From NCBI RefSeq assembly GCF_963678975.1, contig NC_089277.1, forward strand, positions 18,476,257 to 18,540,256: a stretch of 64,000 bases of DNA, given 5' to 3'. This document shows, one piece after another, positions 1-11,399 of this stretch; positions within the stretch are counted from its first letter, which is position 1, and every line of letters begins with the position of its first letter. The position numbers were made by a program, and so were the translations under genes. The DNA is from Dysidea avara (taxonomy: Eukaryota; Porifera; Demospongiae; Dictyoceratida; Dysideidae). The notes under the pieces are model-generated. The model did not search any database, had not been told where the DNA came from, and worked only from the letters and a program-made list of their open reading frames with translations.

Positions 1-258
1 TACGGAAGAAGGTGCTGGGTGACAATTCTACAGTTAGTTTGACTTTCATTCGCTTTGGTTCAGGTGAATTTGTAGTAAAATGTGCATAACCAGTCATTTT
101 CATGGGTTGATAAACTGATCTTGGCCTGACAAAGTTTAGTAGCTATATATTTTAATCAGAAGCGTGGCTGGCTCCTCCACAAGGTGGTGGTGGTGGTGGG
201 GGGGGGGGGGGGGGGGGGGGGGCATTTGCCCCAAATACCCCATCCTGGATCCGCCATT
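1..258. repeat. Right part of a hAT-like short element, cut by window edge
   Basis: The stretch ends at 242-258 with an inverted form of the GGCGGATCCAGGATGGGG terminus found at 23828 and 45367. It carries a long G run at about 198-222. Its body (about 10-190) resembles 36096-36290, sharing the strings TCAGGTGAATTTGTA and CTGATCTTGGCCTGACA. The left end lies outside the window. No coding potential is supported; the proline/histidine-rich frame through the G run is a low-complexity artefact. Confidence 0.7.
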
Positions 259-553
259 GTGAATATATATATATATTTTAACTGGCACCAGGTACAGGAT
301 GTACATGTATTTGCATAATGGAGGTCTTACTGTAAATATTAGCAGGATTAACAAATTTGCAGCTTAAGGAATTATTTTAATTCTGCCCATTGTAAACTTC
401 ACCGTCAATCTATTTGGCAGTCTGGCATATTCTTTCCAATTTACAAAATATCTTGCATTAAATTGCTAAACTATCATTTATAAACTGTATATTACAACCA
501 TGATGAAAATGACTGTGTTGTTACATATGAGCATTTTTTAAAAATCCATTAAG

Positions 554-867
554 AAAAGACCACTGGAAGAGATATCACATAAATCTCAGACAGACGACAC
601 TATCTTAAAGCATGTAAGTATATACAGGTGTAGGTATTTTTATACATATTTTTTCATTAAAGCTTTAAGCTTTATAAACAACGAAATTATCTCCAAGCTG
701 AACTTAAAAAAAGCAAAGCAATTGCAGAAGAATTTCAGGCATCAGCTGAAAAATTAGAATTACAAAACCAAAAGACTATAATGGCTGATGAAGAGATTGG
801 AATCAAAATGACAAGTCTGCAAAATAAACTTACTAGTCACAAAATGGAGCTTGAAAGTGTGCTGTAG
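554..867 (+). CDS. Last two exons of a coiled-coil protein gene (partial)
   Basis: Two exons are read from splice signals. Exon A is 554-613, after a T-rich stretch ending in AAG and followed by a consensus GTAAGT donor. Exon B is 670-867, after acceptor TTTAAG, and ends in TAG. Both are open in the same phase (20 and 65 codons). The exon B product is rich in Lys, Glu, Gln and Leu with heptad-like spacing, from LYKQRNYLQAELKKSK to a C-terminus ELESVL, so a coiled coil is likely. Earlier exons lie upstream, possibly outside the window. The family cannot be named from this much sequence. The open frame, donor and acceptor are seen directly; the joining of the exons is inference. Confidence 0.5.
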
Positions 868-970
868 ACAGTGAAGTATGTTGTTATAATAGTACTTGCA
901 TTTTAAATTAGTCATTCATGCATTTTATAGGACCCTCTTTTTAAGCCTATCAAATTACAGTCGGTTGTTA

Positions 971-1465
971 AGGAAGAAAGCACTTCAGTTGATTACAAAT
1001 CACTTTCTAGCTAATTTAGCTTTTGGATTTCAATTCTCGCAATGGTATATGCACCATCAAAAGAGCCTCTCCTTATCATTGTTACAATCATTACTACATA
1101 ATATAATGTGCCATCCACTTATCCGAATTCCTTGGTCTGGTGCAAAGGTAGTTGACCATGGTGGATATTTAATTTACTATGGAATAGTATAACAAATGTA
1201 AAAGAATAAAATACTGAGAAGAATCACATCTATGCAGTGGCACCACTCATCGCACTGTTACTATGTTAACTGCTTACCCGCTAACCTGAGGTAGATGGGT
1301 GTGCTTCAGCTGCTCAAGAGTCTTCAATGCAGAGTAGTACTGCTTGGCTTCCATTTGTTCTAGGAGCTTACAGAACAAAAAAGAAGAAAGTGATTAGCTA
1401 GAAAGTGATTGAAAAGAAAGCACTTCAATTGATTACAAATCACTTTCTAGCTAATTTCTTTCTAG
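971..1465. repeat. Local direct duplication of about 55 bp
   Basis: The segment at 971-1026 and the one at 1409-1465 are nearly identical, sharing AAAGCACTTCA, TTGATTACAAATCACTTT and CTAGCTAATTT. The second copy abuts the foldback element beginning at 1460. The 380 bp between them hold no supported gene. Confidence 0.65.
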
Positions 1466-2425
1466 CTAGCTAATTCAGCTATCTAGTTAGTAAAAAATTA
1501 ATAAAAATCTGCCCTCCCATACTGCTATTTTGAGTACAGGAGGATGAGAAACTAATAATTAAGTTTATGTAGCCTAAGTTACAAAATAAATAGAGTAACT
1601 GGTCATTCAAAGGATACCATCACATGGGCATCGTAGGATTTGTGGATGAGAAACAAGTAATCAAGTTTGCCTGGCTTTAGGAGCCTGAGCCTACAGAAAA
1701 CTTTATAGAATTGCAGTCAACCCTGAATGTGATTAGCTAGCTAATGCACTCGTGATTGATTTTTGTAGTAGCTGCTAATGCATATACATTATGAAGTCTT
1801 TCTTATTAAAATGTGTCATTGATGACTTCAAATGCCATAACATACCATTTACCAAAGCAATATGTACTGGAATTTGTGCATTTTGTAGCTGGCTATATCG
1901 TGTATTGAGGGTTAGCTATATACTTGGCGCCTTTATGACTGCATTAAAAGGGAGGGAGGGGCTGACTACTCGTTGCCAACCACAGGGCTGACTGCATAGA
2001 ATGATGTGCATGGACTGACATGTAGTTAGCTAAAAAGATAACATTTCTTTGCGATATGGAAGTAATTCCTTTGTTGTCCAGCACATGTATCACTCCTCTG
2101 TTAATCGATGGTCCGGAAGGCCTCTAAAAGTGCAACTCTCTAATCCACGGTGGCTGAGCTATGCTCCTATAATTTTTATGCAAGAGCAAGTAATGCTTCA
2201 AAGTAGAGCAGTTTCAGCTGCAGCTATAGTAGCCTGGCCCGGCTGATATAACGATGCCCATGTGATGGTGTCCTTTGAATGACCAGTTACTCTATTTATT
2301 TTGTAACTTAGGCTACATAAACTTAATTATTAGTTTCTCATCCTCCTGTACTCAAAATAGCAGTACTGGAGGGCAGATTTTTATTAATTTTTTACTAACT
2401 AGATAGCTGAATTAGCTAGCTAGAA
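1460..2425. mobile_element. Foldback element with 174-bp inverted arms
   Basis: Arms 1460-1633 and 2252-2425 are near-perfect inverted copies of equal length (tips TTCTAGCTAGCTAATTC). The 618-bp interior has no supported gene. The equal arm lengths and matching tips argue for a transposed long-TIR element rather than chance inversion. I could not see a clean target-site duplication; the flanks are AT-rich and CTAGCTA-repetitive. The element lies just upstream of the predicted exon at 2432. Confidence 0.75.
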
Positions 2426-2431
2426 GCTAAA

Positions 2432-2536
2432 ATGACTCAAAATGCAATTTTCTTAGACTGCTCTAGCAAGGTACAAACTATAAATGTGCTAATTGACCTC
2501 CCTGAGCCACCAGTGCTGCAACAAATCCTTGATGAG
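2432..2536 (+). CDS. Predicted first coding exon, unknown protein
   Basis: ATG at 2432 opens 35 codons (MTQNAIFLDCSSKVQ at the start, QQILDE at the end), closed by a good GTAAGA donor at 2537. A possible continuation exon lies near 3420-3485: it is open in one frame, ends in a CAG/GTAACT donor, and follows the acceptor ACCATAG. The reading phases do not join simply, so the link is weak. A hAT-type element at 2590-3352 would sit in the intron. No family is recognised. Confidence 0.3.
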
Positions 2537-2589
2537 GTAAGAAAAACAGCAATGCGGGTGGGGATAAGAAACTAACAATTGGCCTTAAC

Positions 2590-3352
2590 CAGTGGCATAG
2601 CCAAGGGTGGGCCTGGGTGGGCACGTGCCCACCCAAATTTCTCTAGGAGAGCGGCGCCCACTAGCTTTTGTTATTACAAACAAGAGACAAACAGTGCATA
2701 CCTTGGTAGCGTGATAATTTTGTAAATCAGCGGTTGATATTGGTATAAGTTAGTCACGTGATCCAAGTAATTTTGGTGTTTCTATTTAATGCACAACATC
2801 ATGTGATTCAAATTTTAGGCGGGAAGAGAGGAACACGAAGGAGGAATCCACTCGTATTTTTCACATCTAGAATATTGAATTGTGAGCAACAGCTGCGGCA
2901 CAGATGTTCTTTTGTTGGCGGGATGAAGTGACTTAAAATGATAGACAAAAAAAATTAATGGTGTTCAGTCGGTTGGAGGTGAAAATTATTGCAATTAGTG
3001 CTTGAAATAAGCCATACGATTATCTCAAGAGTCAAGCTGGAGTATAAAGAGTTGTGTACAAGCATTCAGATGAGTTAAAGGAGACCAAGGCAAGAAGGTG
3101 TAATAAGTTAGTTTTGATTTCTAGCTTCTATACTATTCATGCAATAGCATTAGACTAGTGAAATAAGCTGCAGGAACAGCAGCGTAGCGTATTATTAGAT
3201 AGCCAGATACATTTATACACTTTTGAAATAGTTTTAAAATCGAATGTATGTAGAGTCCACTATAAGGATGGACTCGAATTTGTGCTAGTTGCATGGAATG
3301 ATGAAATGTGTGAGTGTGCCCACCCATTCGTGGAGGCCTGGCTGCGCTACTG
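2590..3352. mobile_element. hAT-type non-autonomous DNA transposon, complete
   Basis: The 763-bp element has imperfect terminal inverted repeats: CAGTGGCATAGCCAAGG on the left, and CAGTAGCGCAGCCAGGCCT when the right end is read inverted. Subterminal stretches of GCCCACCC occur at both ends. It is flanked by a perfect 8-bp target duplication GCCTTAAC (2582-2589 and 3353-3360). CAGNG-type ends with 8-bp duplications are the signature of the hAT superfamily. It encodes no transposase. Confidence 0.9.
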
Positions 3353-3689
3353 GCCTTAACTTTGTTATACATCAATATTAATGGCTTCTCTCTCTGTTGC
3401 TCATACCATAGATTATAGACACACCCCGAATCCTAATGCACTAACTGCATGTGGCATTGTGAAATCGTGTTTCTTGATCATCAGGTAACTAAAATTTCTC
3501 CTGGGATGTCCCAACTTGCTTTGTAGTTATTGGTGATCTGATGGTACGTAGTATAAACAGACCAGTTGAATGGCTTTAATGAAGTTGTAAAGTCAGTTTG
3601 CCATGCCAGTGCATGCATACAATACCTGATCCATTCCAGTGCAACACATATAGCTACCTACAGTATAATATATCTGGTAACTAAAGTTT

Positions 3690-4005
3690 CATACCTTTAA
3701 TTTAATTTTTTGTTATGCTGCATATCAAGTTAACGTACACTTAATAAGTTAATAAATGAATGTAAGTTAGGAGAATTAACTGTTTCTTCTGACAGAGAGT
3801 TCCATAGTTGAATAGCTGTGGGTAGGAAGGAGTGATAGTAGGTGTTTCTTATAGCAGGAATAGTCATAAATCTCATTTGATGGCCTCTTGTTCTGGTAAA
3901 GCTTCTATGAAGATGATTGGAAAAGTCAGTTGAGACAATATTGCTGATAATTTTGTATATAGAACATGATATTGGTGGACTTTGTTCTTCTGTGTTCAAG
4001 GAACT
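3690..4005 (-). pseudogene. 3' tail of a CR1/L2-type LINE, ORF2 C-terminus
   Basis: The minus strand encodes the C-terminal end of a non-LTR retrotransposon ORF2, including NTYYHSFLPTAIQLWNSLSE and a terminal LLSVR. Nearly the same sequence lies on the plus strand at 63250-63507. The 3' end is followed by a short A-rich tail (AACAAAAAATTAAATTAAA near 3690-3715 read on the minus strand). Only the last 90 or so codons remain, as expected for 5' truncation on insertion. Confidence 0.8.
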
Positions 4006-4009
4006 TTAA

Positions 4010-4305
4010 AATGATCAATTTTTGATGTAGCAATTTATTGCAATGCAACAATTCGAAGTTGCCTTAGTGTAGGCATAGAATTTGAACCTATAATTATACA
4101 GGACCACACTAAATCTAACATGCTTTAGGAATAAAAGTAGCTAACACAAATTAACTTGTAACCTGTCTGTGCTTGACAAACTGAAAGCAACATGTTTGGT
4201 GGTGGCTTAGAATACAAACCAATCTTGTAGAATACACAAAATCAATGATGTCATACTAATTGATTGCATAATGTGTAATCTAGTCAGTTTGGCAGCAAGG
4301 TTCAG
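4010..4305. other. Unassigned stretch between LINE tail and hAT element
   Basis: AT-rich sequence with no open frame of interest, no repeat partner noticed in the window and no RNA gene visible. Confidence 0.5.
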
Positions 4306-4708
4306 CAGTGGCGGATAAGGGGAGTCACTGGTGATTCTAGAGTTGTCAAACAGAGGGGCACATGCTCACCTTAATTAATGTATGTTCCTGCTAGAGGTCT
4401 GGTGGCAGGAAATTTTAAAACATTTACTTTAGAAGGATGCATTTTTAAAGTCAGTCATAGAAATGGTCACTATATGTACATATATATACGAACCTCAGAT
4501 ACTAGTTCTTTACTGTATTTGCATCCTTACATTAGACTATTATAGTACATAACCAAGTGATTGAGGTGAACCTTATAGGCAATGTGAATGGCATTCTGCA
4601 TGTCCACGTAAAAATATTAAAATATACAAAGTGTAGCTAACAATTAAAAACCAAAATCAAGTCTTCGATTTCCACTCCCTGCAAATTGTTGTAAAATATT
4701 TGGAGGAC

Positions 4709-7017
4709 TCAGTTTTTCAGCAATGTTTCAACAAAAGGCAGCATGAGACCCACTAACCGCTCTTGACACTTGGTAGTTCTGAGTTTAGATTTAAGTAGCA
4801 CAAGTTTGGAAAGGCTCTTTCACAGGAAGCACTTGTAAAGGGTATAGTGCATAGTTTAACTAACAAAGACGTTAGTTCTATGTAGACATTTGGTCTGTTA
4901 TGCTCTGCTAACTGTTTAAGCATTTTGTAAGGTTTTGTGGCATCAATAGCACAATCGTTAACAAAAAGTGAGCTTTCATATTTTAAGGAAGCTAGATCCA
5001 ATGAAAAATGAGCTGATATTTCAGCAAATAGAGAATCCGATGAAAGCTTTCGTTTTTGTAAATCCCCCAACAATGACAAGTAAATTCTTGATTCTTGATT
5101 AAACCTTGACTGAAATTCATTTAAAATTATATCTAAGACTTCATAAAAGAAACAAACACGCAGCCTGTCTTGATAAGTGGCAGGTGTATGCTCCACAGAC
5201 CAATTTGCATCTAAACAATAACTAATTTTTCTTGCTCTAGGCTCAGAAATCTCTATTCCAACATTGTCAGCAAATTCAGTAGCTTCATCGTAGAATAACT
5301 TGAACTTAGCTTCATTTCGCATTTCTTTTATGGTTTTGACTGTTGTATCTACAACTTGTAAAGCACTGACTATATCAATATCTTCTCTTTGAAGATAATC
5401 ACTAACAGTGCGGCATTTAAAAAGAATATCCTTTAAAACTACAAGGCATATGCAGAACTCAAACTTCATTATTGAAAACACAAGTCCGCCAGCATCTGCA
5501 GCAACTCGGCCATCCGAGCTTTGCTCCTCAATTTCTTCTAATGCCTTTTTAATAGCTGTAAAGTTTTCATATACAGCTTGAATAGCATCACTCCTACAAC
5601 CCCACCTTGTGTCTGATAATTTTTTGTGACTTTTAATCCGTGGTTTAGATTTTAACTCAAGCATCAGTGATTCAAGTTTACTGTGTCTGTGTGGACTAGC
5701 TTCAAGGAAATTGTAAAGATTTTGCAACACACCAAAAAAATTTCTGGTATACTGATTAGTGGATGTAGCTTCCACAAGTACCAGATTAACACAGTGGGCA
5801 TAACAGTGACTATAAATAGCTTTAGGTTGAGCAGCTTTAACTTTGGCCTGCACTCCAGCATTTACACCACGCATGTTGCTTGCTCCATCGTAGCATTGGC
5901 CTATTAATTTGTCAATGTTTAAACCAACTTTAGAAAGGCTTTTTAGTAAAATTTGAAACAGTTTCAGAGTCTGTGCTATCAGTATGTTCAATGTCAACTA
6001 AACATTCCTGAATTATGTAATTCTTATCTACATACCTTACAACAACTGATACCTGTTCTTTATGACTCAGATCACTAGACTCATCCATCATAACACTAAA
6101 GCAATTAGCTGCAGATAATTCTTCCTTAATAAGAGCGATCATGTTTTCATAAATTGCAGCTATTAAGTCATTTTGAATCATCATGGATGTATACATAGCA
6201 TTTCGTGGGCCTTTCTCAAAATGGTTCTTTAAAACGATATCATATTTTGCTAGTAGTTCTGTAACTTCTAAAACAATCCTTTATTGTTTGAGTCACTGTG
6301 TTCCCGATAGCCATGTAAAGGATGACCTGTTTTTGCTAAAAGCAACACAACATCTATTATACGATACAAAATGTTTCTATTACATTCCTGCTGCTTTTCC
6401 AGCCTAGAAACATTTTCTGCAGCAGCTTTATCCAACTGAAGGTTAATTGGAATATATTTTAGAAAATCGGTGTGGAACAAAGCAGATTGTTTGTGCACAA
6501 AACAACTTTGGTGCTTTGATAGAGCACTTCTAGCTTTTTTCCATCGTTGAGCTTGAGTCCCATTTGTCGCAAATGCTGGATCAATTGTGCCTGTATTACC
6601 AGGGCCCATTACTTTGTGAGCAAATATACGGCAAAAAAAGCAATACATTTTGTTGGTGATAGGAGAATATTCCAACCAGTTATAAAAATCATACCATCGT
6701 TGACAGAAACTTCTTGCCTTTCCATTGTGCCTTGTTACAGTGTAATTATTCAGTCGAGGTTGGTAAGGGCCTTTCCTGATACGTGCATTTCTTTCAGTCT
6801 CATTACTTGGCAGAGGTAAAGAAAGATCGTTTAAATCATTATTTGTTTCTGCATTTGCAATAGACTGAGAACAACAAGGTGAATCAGATGACAGTACACT
6901 AGTTTGTCCACATGATGACTCAGGATAACTCTCTGTATCTGATTCTGATGTACCTGACTCACCTTCATTCAAGTCACAACTACTAGAAACATATTTTAAA
7001 ATGCTCAACTGACTCAT
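4709..7017 (-). pseudogene. hAT transposase, TTF-zinc-finger/ZMYM1-like, frameshifted
   Basis: The order of domains is typical of hAT transposases related to vertebrate ZMYM1 and other TTF-type zinc-finger proteins. An acidic Ser-rich N-terminus (start MSQLSILKY at 7017) is followed by a TTF-type zinc finger (WYDFYNWLEYSPITNKMYCF then CRIF, about 6620-6720). Next comes the DUF4371/RNase-H-like region (VMMDESSDLSHKEQVSVVVR, about 6040-6110; [10 protein letters not shown], about 5870-5900; [10 protein letters not shown]). The C-terminal dimerisation region has TSASCERAF (near 4825). At least three frame breaks are visible: near 6270-6280, near 5955-5960 and near 4810-4820. The C-terminus then continues in another frame to a stop at 4709. 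The gene is therefore not translatable as one protein. A longer N-terminal open frame running to 7221 is only read-through into the nested element. Confidence 0.85.
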
Positions 7018-7183
7018 CAATAGTATATACACACTAGACACTAGAACACCCGAGAACAAGCAAAAATTAATAGTTAAACAAAATAAAAACCCACTATCAA
7101 AATGTAATATTTGTACACGTGGGTGAGCATTATTTAGAATGATACGTATGGCGCCAGTTTTCAGCAAGTTCAAAGGTAAGATA

Positions 7184-7502
7184 CAGGGGCGGATCCAGAC
7201 TTTCAAAAAGGGGAGTTCCACTTTAGTTTTGCTGACTATACTTCACAATTTCTAAAGCTGAGACCAAAAAAAAAAAAAAAAGGCCTCAGCAATTTTAAGT
7301 ACCCTTCCTCGTCTGTTCAGCTCAATTTAGTACCGATACAAGTCTGTAAGTTGCATTATTCAAGCTTGATTTCTATATTTTTTTATAGTGAATGTTCTAT
7401 TAGGGTGACTGCTCTATTAGAGAGTTTCGATTCTGCTTCACTGAAGCTGACACAAAAGGGGGGTTCCATGGAACCCTTTGAACCCCCCTGGATCCGCCCC
7501 TG
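7184..7502. mobile_element. Short hAT-like element (MITE), GGCGGATCCAG family
   Basis: The 319-bp element has terminal inverted repeats CAGGGGCGGATCCAG at 7184 and the same motif inverted at 7488-7502. The subterminal GGGGAGTTCCA is mirrored by GGAACCC. The flanks share 5 bp (AGATA, 7179-7183 and 7503-7507) rather than 8. It contains a GAGACC-A(16)-GGCCTC tract and a copy of the CTCTATTAGAG motif (7394-7428). It interrupts the region just upstream of the hAT transposase. Confidence 0.85.
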
Positions 7503-7656
7503 AGATATCAATGTACGCACATCATTGAAGATATGATTAGATGTTTACAAACTTTAAATAATGTGGTAGCCTATCAGTGAGTGTTAGTTAGCTGTATTAT
7601 ATGAAGTGCTACATTTTGAACAAGGGGGGCCTGTGCCCCCCGTAGAGTCGCCTCTG

Positions 7657-8152
7657 AGGGGAGTTGCAATGGTTTCAGCTGAAAAATAGTGCAAGCCCCT
7701 AATTTATTTGTGGGTGATAAAATCACCAAGAGTTATACATAGTGTATTATTATATTAGGACTTCTTCTACTGGCGAAGCTACATATACTTTTCAACAGCA
7801 GGTAGGGGCCTTTTTTCTTGGTCTTCAACTTACAGCTAGGCTGAAATTGAGTGGTACCCTCTGAAAATTTCTAGCTTCACCACTGTTTAGGAACACAAGG
7901 CCCACTCAGACATGTTGTGTCAGCAGAGAAAAATCAGTCATTAATGGTTACAGCCATAAAAATTTAATTGCTATTGAGATACATTACTGCAATCTGGTAC
8001 TCATGCTTATTGGATGACCTTTTTGCTTCATCATAAACTGTTGAATCTAGTTATGTATTGTGCCATATTTAACCAGCTCATGTAGAAGTTTATTACACTA
8101 GCAAGCCCTGCTTACCTGTTATCTTGTCACAGTGCTCAAAATTCTGTCTATT
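7657..8152. other. Unassigned stretch
   Basis: No supported gene. The portion 7790-7880 (TTTTTTCTTGGTCTTCAACTTACAGC, interrupted) resembles the T-tract module of the short elements, so this may be another decayed copy. Confidence 0.4.
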
Positions 8153-8562
8153 CAGAAGAGGATCCAGACTTTTCAAAAATGTAGTTCCACTCTGGAGTGT
8201 GACAACTATAACTTCAGTCTATAGCTAGTTGGAATGGTTCATAGCAAACATTTGCTCCCTGTATAGCAATGTTGACACAAGCTAGCACTCGAAAGCCTTT
8301 TTTAAGATTAACAATATGTATACGTAATTCCTTTTAGAGGCACTTATTGCATGAAAATATAGCAGCTGTAAGTACTTTTGCAGTACAATGAGGTTTAGCC
8401 ACTGCAAAGTCTTGCAATGAGTATTTCTTTGACTGATTATGATAAACTGGTTGTGGTTTTACTGAATGCAAACAAAATGCATTTAATTGTTAGTATCCCA
8501 TCAATTCTCTTCCAAAAGGAAGGGGGATCAATGGAACCCTTTGAATCCCCCTAGATTCTTGT
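8153..8562. mobile_element. Decayed copy of the GGCGGATCCAG short element
   Basis: The left end CAGAAGAGGATCCAGACTTT and the right end (ATCAATGGAACCCTTTGAAT near 8527-8546, then CCCCCTAGATTCTTG) match the ends of the element at 7184-7502 with scattered substitutions. The interior has diverged. It is an older insertion of the same family. Confidence 0.65.
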
Positions 8563-9786
8563 AAGCAGATGGTGTTTAATACAGTCATAAATGTTATTCC
8601 AATAGCTAGGGATTTAGGTAGAAAGCTGGCTATAGCCCGGAATCAGAATCTTGACTACATGAATATAAGCAACAGCCTATTACTGTATGTTAGCACAACA
8701 GGCAGAAGCAATGCACAGAATAGATATGCTGCACTATAAAGTGAAAATGCATGCATCACAGTAAAAGAATGATGAAGCAGGAAGGTTATATATATAGTTA
8801 TTTGACATACCTGTTAATTTTGAAAGTGGTAAAATTGTAGTAATCGTTGAAAGATTTTCTTTTTACACAGTTGCTTACATGCCAAAATTTATTATTGTAC
8901 AACTAAAAAATAAGCCACTGTAACTGAGGTTGTGACCATTATAATACATGATCATATTAGCAGGGGTGGGTTCAGTTGTTGATTAAGTTCAGTTAGAATG
9001 CAGAATTTAATATCCCAGCTGTCATGGATCTTTCAGCACAGGGAAAGTTGTAAGAGAATCAAGTCACCATTGGCTGTGGGATTTTTTCTGTTTTTAACTA
9101 TGTTTAACTGTCAAGATTGTAAGTCCCTGTATTAACAGCTTTTATATAATGCATAGCCTTCTAAAGGGTACCTGGTCAGATAGCACTGACGATGATGACA
9201 CTGTACATGTCCTTGTCGTTGGCAATAAGTTATTAGTTGATTTCCTCCACTAATACATATATATTCAGCATCAATCTATGCATTATACATACATAGCTAT
9301 GTGCAATTTTTTAGATAATGCCCATATCTCATTACCTTCATGGGACATCTGCATTCAGTAGTGTAACAAAGCCAATTAAATGTATAATAATTAAGGGCTG
9401 AAAATTGCATGGGATAAAAATGTTGTTCAATAATTTAGTAGTGTTTGGTTAAAATGTTTAAGGTGGTGAAGGCTGAGCTGCAGCCGAACTCTTCAGGAGC
9501 TGGCTACACAGCCAAGTAGTGTACACAAGGCTATTAGATAATGAGTTAATGATCAGCATTCTCTCAATGCCTACTTTCTGATGAGTCAGAGGATTAGCAG
9601 GCAGATGTATGAAGAAAACCCTGAGCCATAACATCAACATTTTAATAGTATGCTTAGGAGGGGGTAAGCAAAAAGAGTACTCTCTATACGATTGTGAAAA
9701 TGCTGAAAGTTATGAATGATCATTTAGTGCTATTTATCTATTGTAACTGAAAATACAAACCAACTGAAAAGATTTTGTTTGAATAA
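8563..9786. other. Gene-poor stretch 3' of the DM9/SOCS gene
   Basis: No convincing coding exon, RNA gene or repeat partner was found. A minus-strand open frame at 9458-9640 is short, has no recognisable composition and lies in the 3' flank of the next gene. Confidence 0.45.
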
Positions 9787-11012
9787 TTAATCAACCACAC
9801 GGCCAGTCACTTTGCAGAAATCCTTTAGCTGAGTAGGAAGATCCAACTGTTCAAGTCGGTCAGACATACCCATTGTGGCAGTGATGATAGCATTACGACA
9901 AAGACGTTTCAAGTTTTTTGGTGAATATCTCTTGTTCAACACTAATACTTCATATGACTCATAGTAGTACTCATCACCATTCCATATAACACACAAGCTT
10001 CCATGGCCGTTATCAATCTTTCCCACCAACTGTGTATTAGCAACCCTATCATGTGGTAATTTAATGGGAGCATCTTTGCGCCCTTTTCCAACTGATAGGT
10101 CACTACCAGTTACTGTACGACCAATGAAGTACAAATGAGCAAACTCACCATGACCACCGATGACAGCATTATGTGGCACATTTCCTCGAGAGTCTACAAC
10201 CCATTCAAACAGCTCTGGATTTTCCATTACTAACATTCCAAACCCATCATTGGTGTCATAAATATGTTCCTCTTGATCCCAGGTAACATGAAGACACATG
10301 TCCCAACTTATCACATAACCTGGTACTGATTCATTATGATTGGGATATGAATAATTAGGGCGCTCTCCTCTACCAACATACAACACGTCTCCATCAGGGG
10401 CAATGCCAGCAGGAAATGCATTAGGTGGAAGACCAAGACCAAACATTTTCACCCACTCATCTCTTGGATATGTAAAATGACTTAAGCTGGGCATTTGATA
10501 TGAGCAAAGAAATGAAAATTTGGACACTTCATATATCTTTCCATCGTAAGGTACATGAACCTTAAAAGTGTTTATAGGTGTGTGATGGCCTTGTACAAGA
10601 GTGCCTTCATCATACCATGCTTGTCCAAATCCAACAAGTGGACCATCAAAATCTGCTGGGAATTTGCTTTTAGTATAACTTCCTACCACTCTGCTCTCCT
10701 TGATAATATGGGGGTCAACCTGAGCAACAAAGTAGAAAAGTGGTTTACGCGTTTTTTTGGAGCACACAATATCTTTCGGAAAATATTTAGGGACTTTCTC
10801 AGAATATTCATCACACGGCTTCCAATAAAACACTACACAATCTGTACCAGTCAATGCTTCATACCTCACACAAAGCTTCAGTGTTAACTCCTTGTCACTT
10901 GTGTTACTGTAGTCACAGTATGCTATCATTTCTTGTGAAGGTGTGACAACCCCAAAAGGATATTCATCAACATAACGACGAGGCTCATACTGAGCAATGT
11001 AGAGGGTCTCAC
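9787..11012 (-). CDS. DM9-repeat protein with C-terminal SOCS box (last exon)
   Basis: A large terminal exon of about 408 codons. The reading frame stays open upstream of the first internal Met to a splice acceptor (TTTTATAG, ending at 11013), so the protein begins in an earlier exon not identified. Two DM9-type (DUF3421) units are visible: LPPNAFPAGIAPDGDVLYVG (near 10360-10430) and VPHNAVIGGHGEFAHLYFIG (near 10110-10190), followed by KGRKDAPIKL. The last 40 residues fit a SOCS box: LKRLCRNAII, then LPTQLKDFCKV. DM9 proteins bind sugars and act in pathogen recognition in molluscs (family knowledge). A SOCS box normally recruits Elongin B/C and Cullin-5 for ubiquitination. An intracellular recognition-and-degradation role is therefore plausible but inferred. 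No frame breaks are seen. Confidence 0.75.
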
Positions 11013-11146
11013 CTATAAAATAAAATTTGCACCTTCAAGTGGGATGGTAAAATAGTGATGTATATTACAATGCAGTGTAGTTTAATTAAATTTAAAGACA
11101 GGTTCTTTGAAATTTCTGAAGGTAAATAAAAGATGTACAATAACAA

Positions 11147-11172
11147 ACTAGTATATATATATATATATATAT
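11147..11172. repeat. AT dinucleotide microsatellite
   Basis: A run of TA repeats in the presumed intron upstream of the DM9/SOCS exon. Low-complexity sequence only. Confidence 0.8.
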
Positions 11173-11266
11173 CAATTACCCAAACTAAATAGGGAAGGGA
11201 TGTTCTATAATTAATGTAGTGGCTATTTGTCTGGTACTCACCCATCATAACTCAAGTATCAAGTTG

Positions 11267-11395
11267 TATGAAGGTAAGCTTTTGGTGAGTTTGAGGCAAT
11301 CTAGAGTTGGAGTGAGCAAAGCAAACAATCTGGTGAAACCAGGTAAACCTTAACTCACCTCAAACTCACCAAAAACTCACCTTCAAACAGACAGT
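11267..11395. repeat. Inverted repeat (foldback remnant)
   Basis: TTTTGGTGAGTTTGAGG at about 11279-11295 is matched in inverse by CCTCAAACTCACCAAAA at about 11357-11375, with GAAGGT/ACCTTC also pairing outside. It may be the tips of a short element whose interior is only about 60 bp. No gene is seen. Confidence 0.55.
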
Positions 11396-11399
11396 CATT

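Larger units (their letters stand above)
4306..7656 (-). mobile_element. Autonomous-type hAT transposon, inactive, with a nested element
   Basis: The left end CAGTGGCGGATAAGGGG and the inverted right end CAGAGGCGACTCTACGG are candidate hAT termini enclosing the transposase frame (4709-7017). A 319-bp short element is inserted at 7184-7502, just upstream of the transposase start. The 8 bp outside each end (AGGTTCAG, AGGGGAGT) match only partly, so the outer boundary or the target duplication is decayed. Inside, 7394-7428 and a GACC-A(n)-GGCC tract near 7260 belong to the nested element. Confidence 0.6.

Noticed and set aside
136-354. Pro/His-rich small protein at the window start
   Set aside because: It comes from translation of the G run and the end of a short element.
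7018-7221. Extended N-terminus of the hAT transposase
   Set aside because: The extra codons read into a nested short element; the natural start is the Met at 7017.
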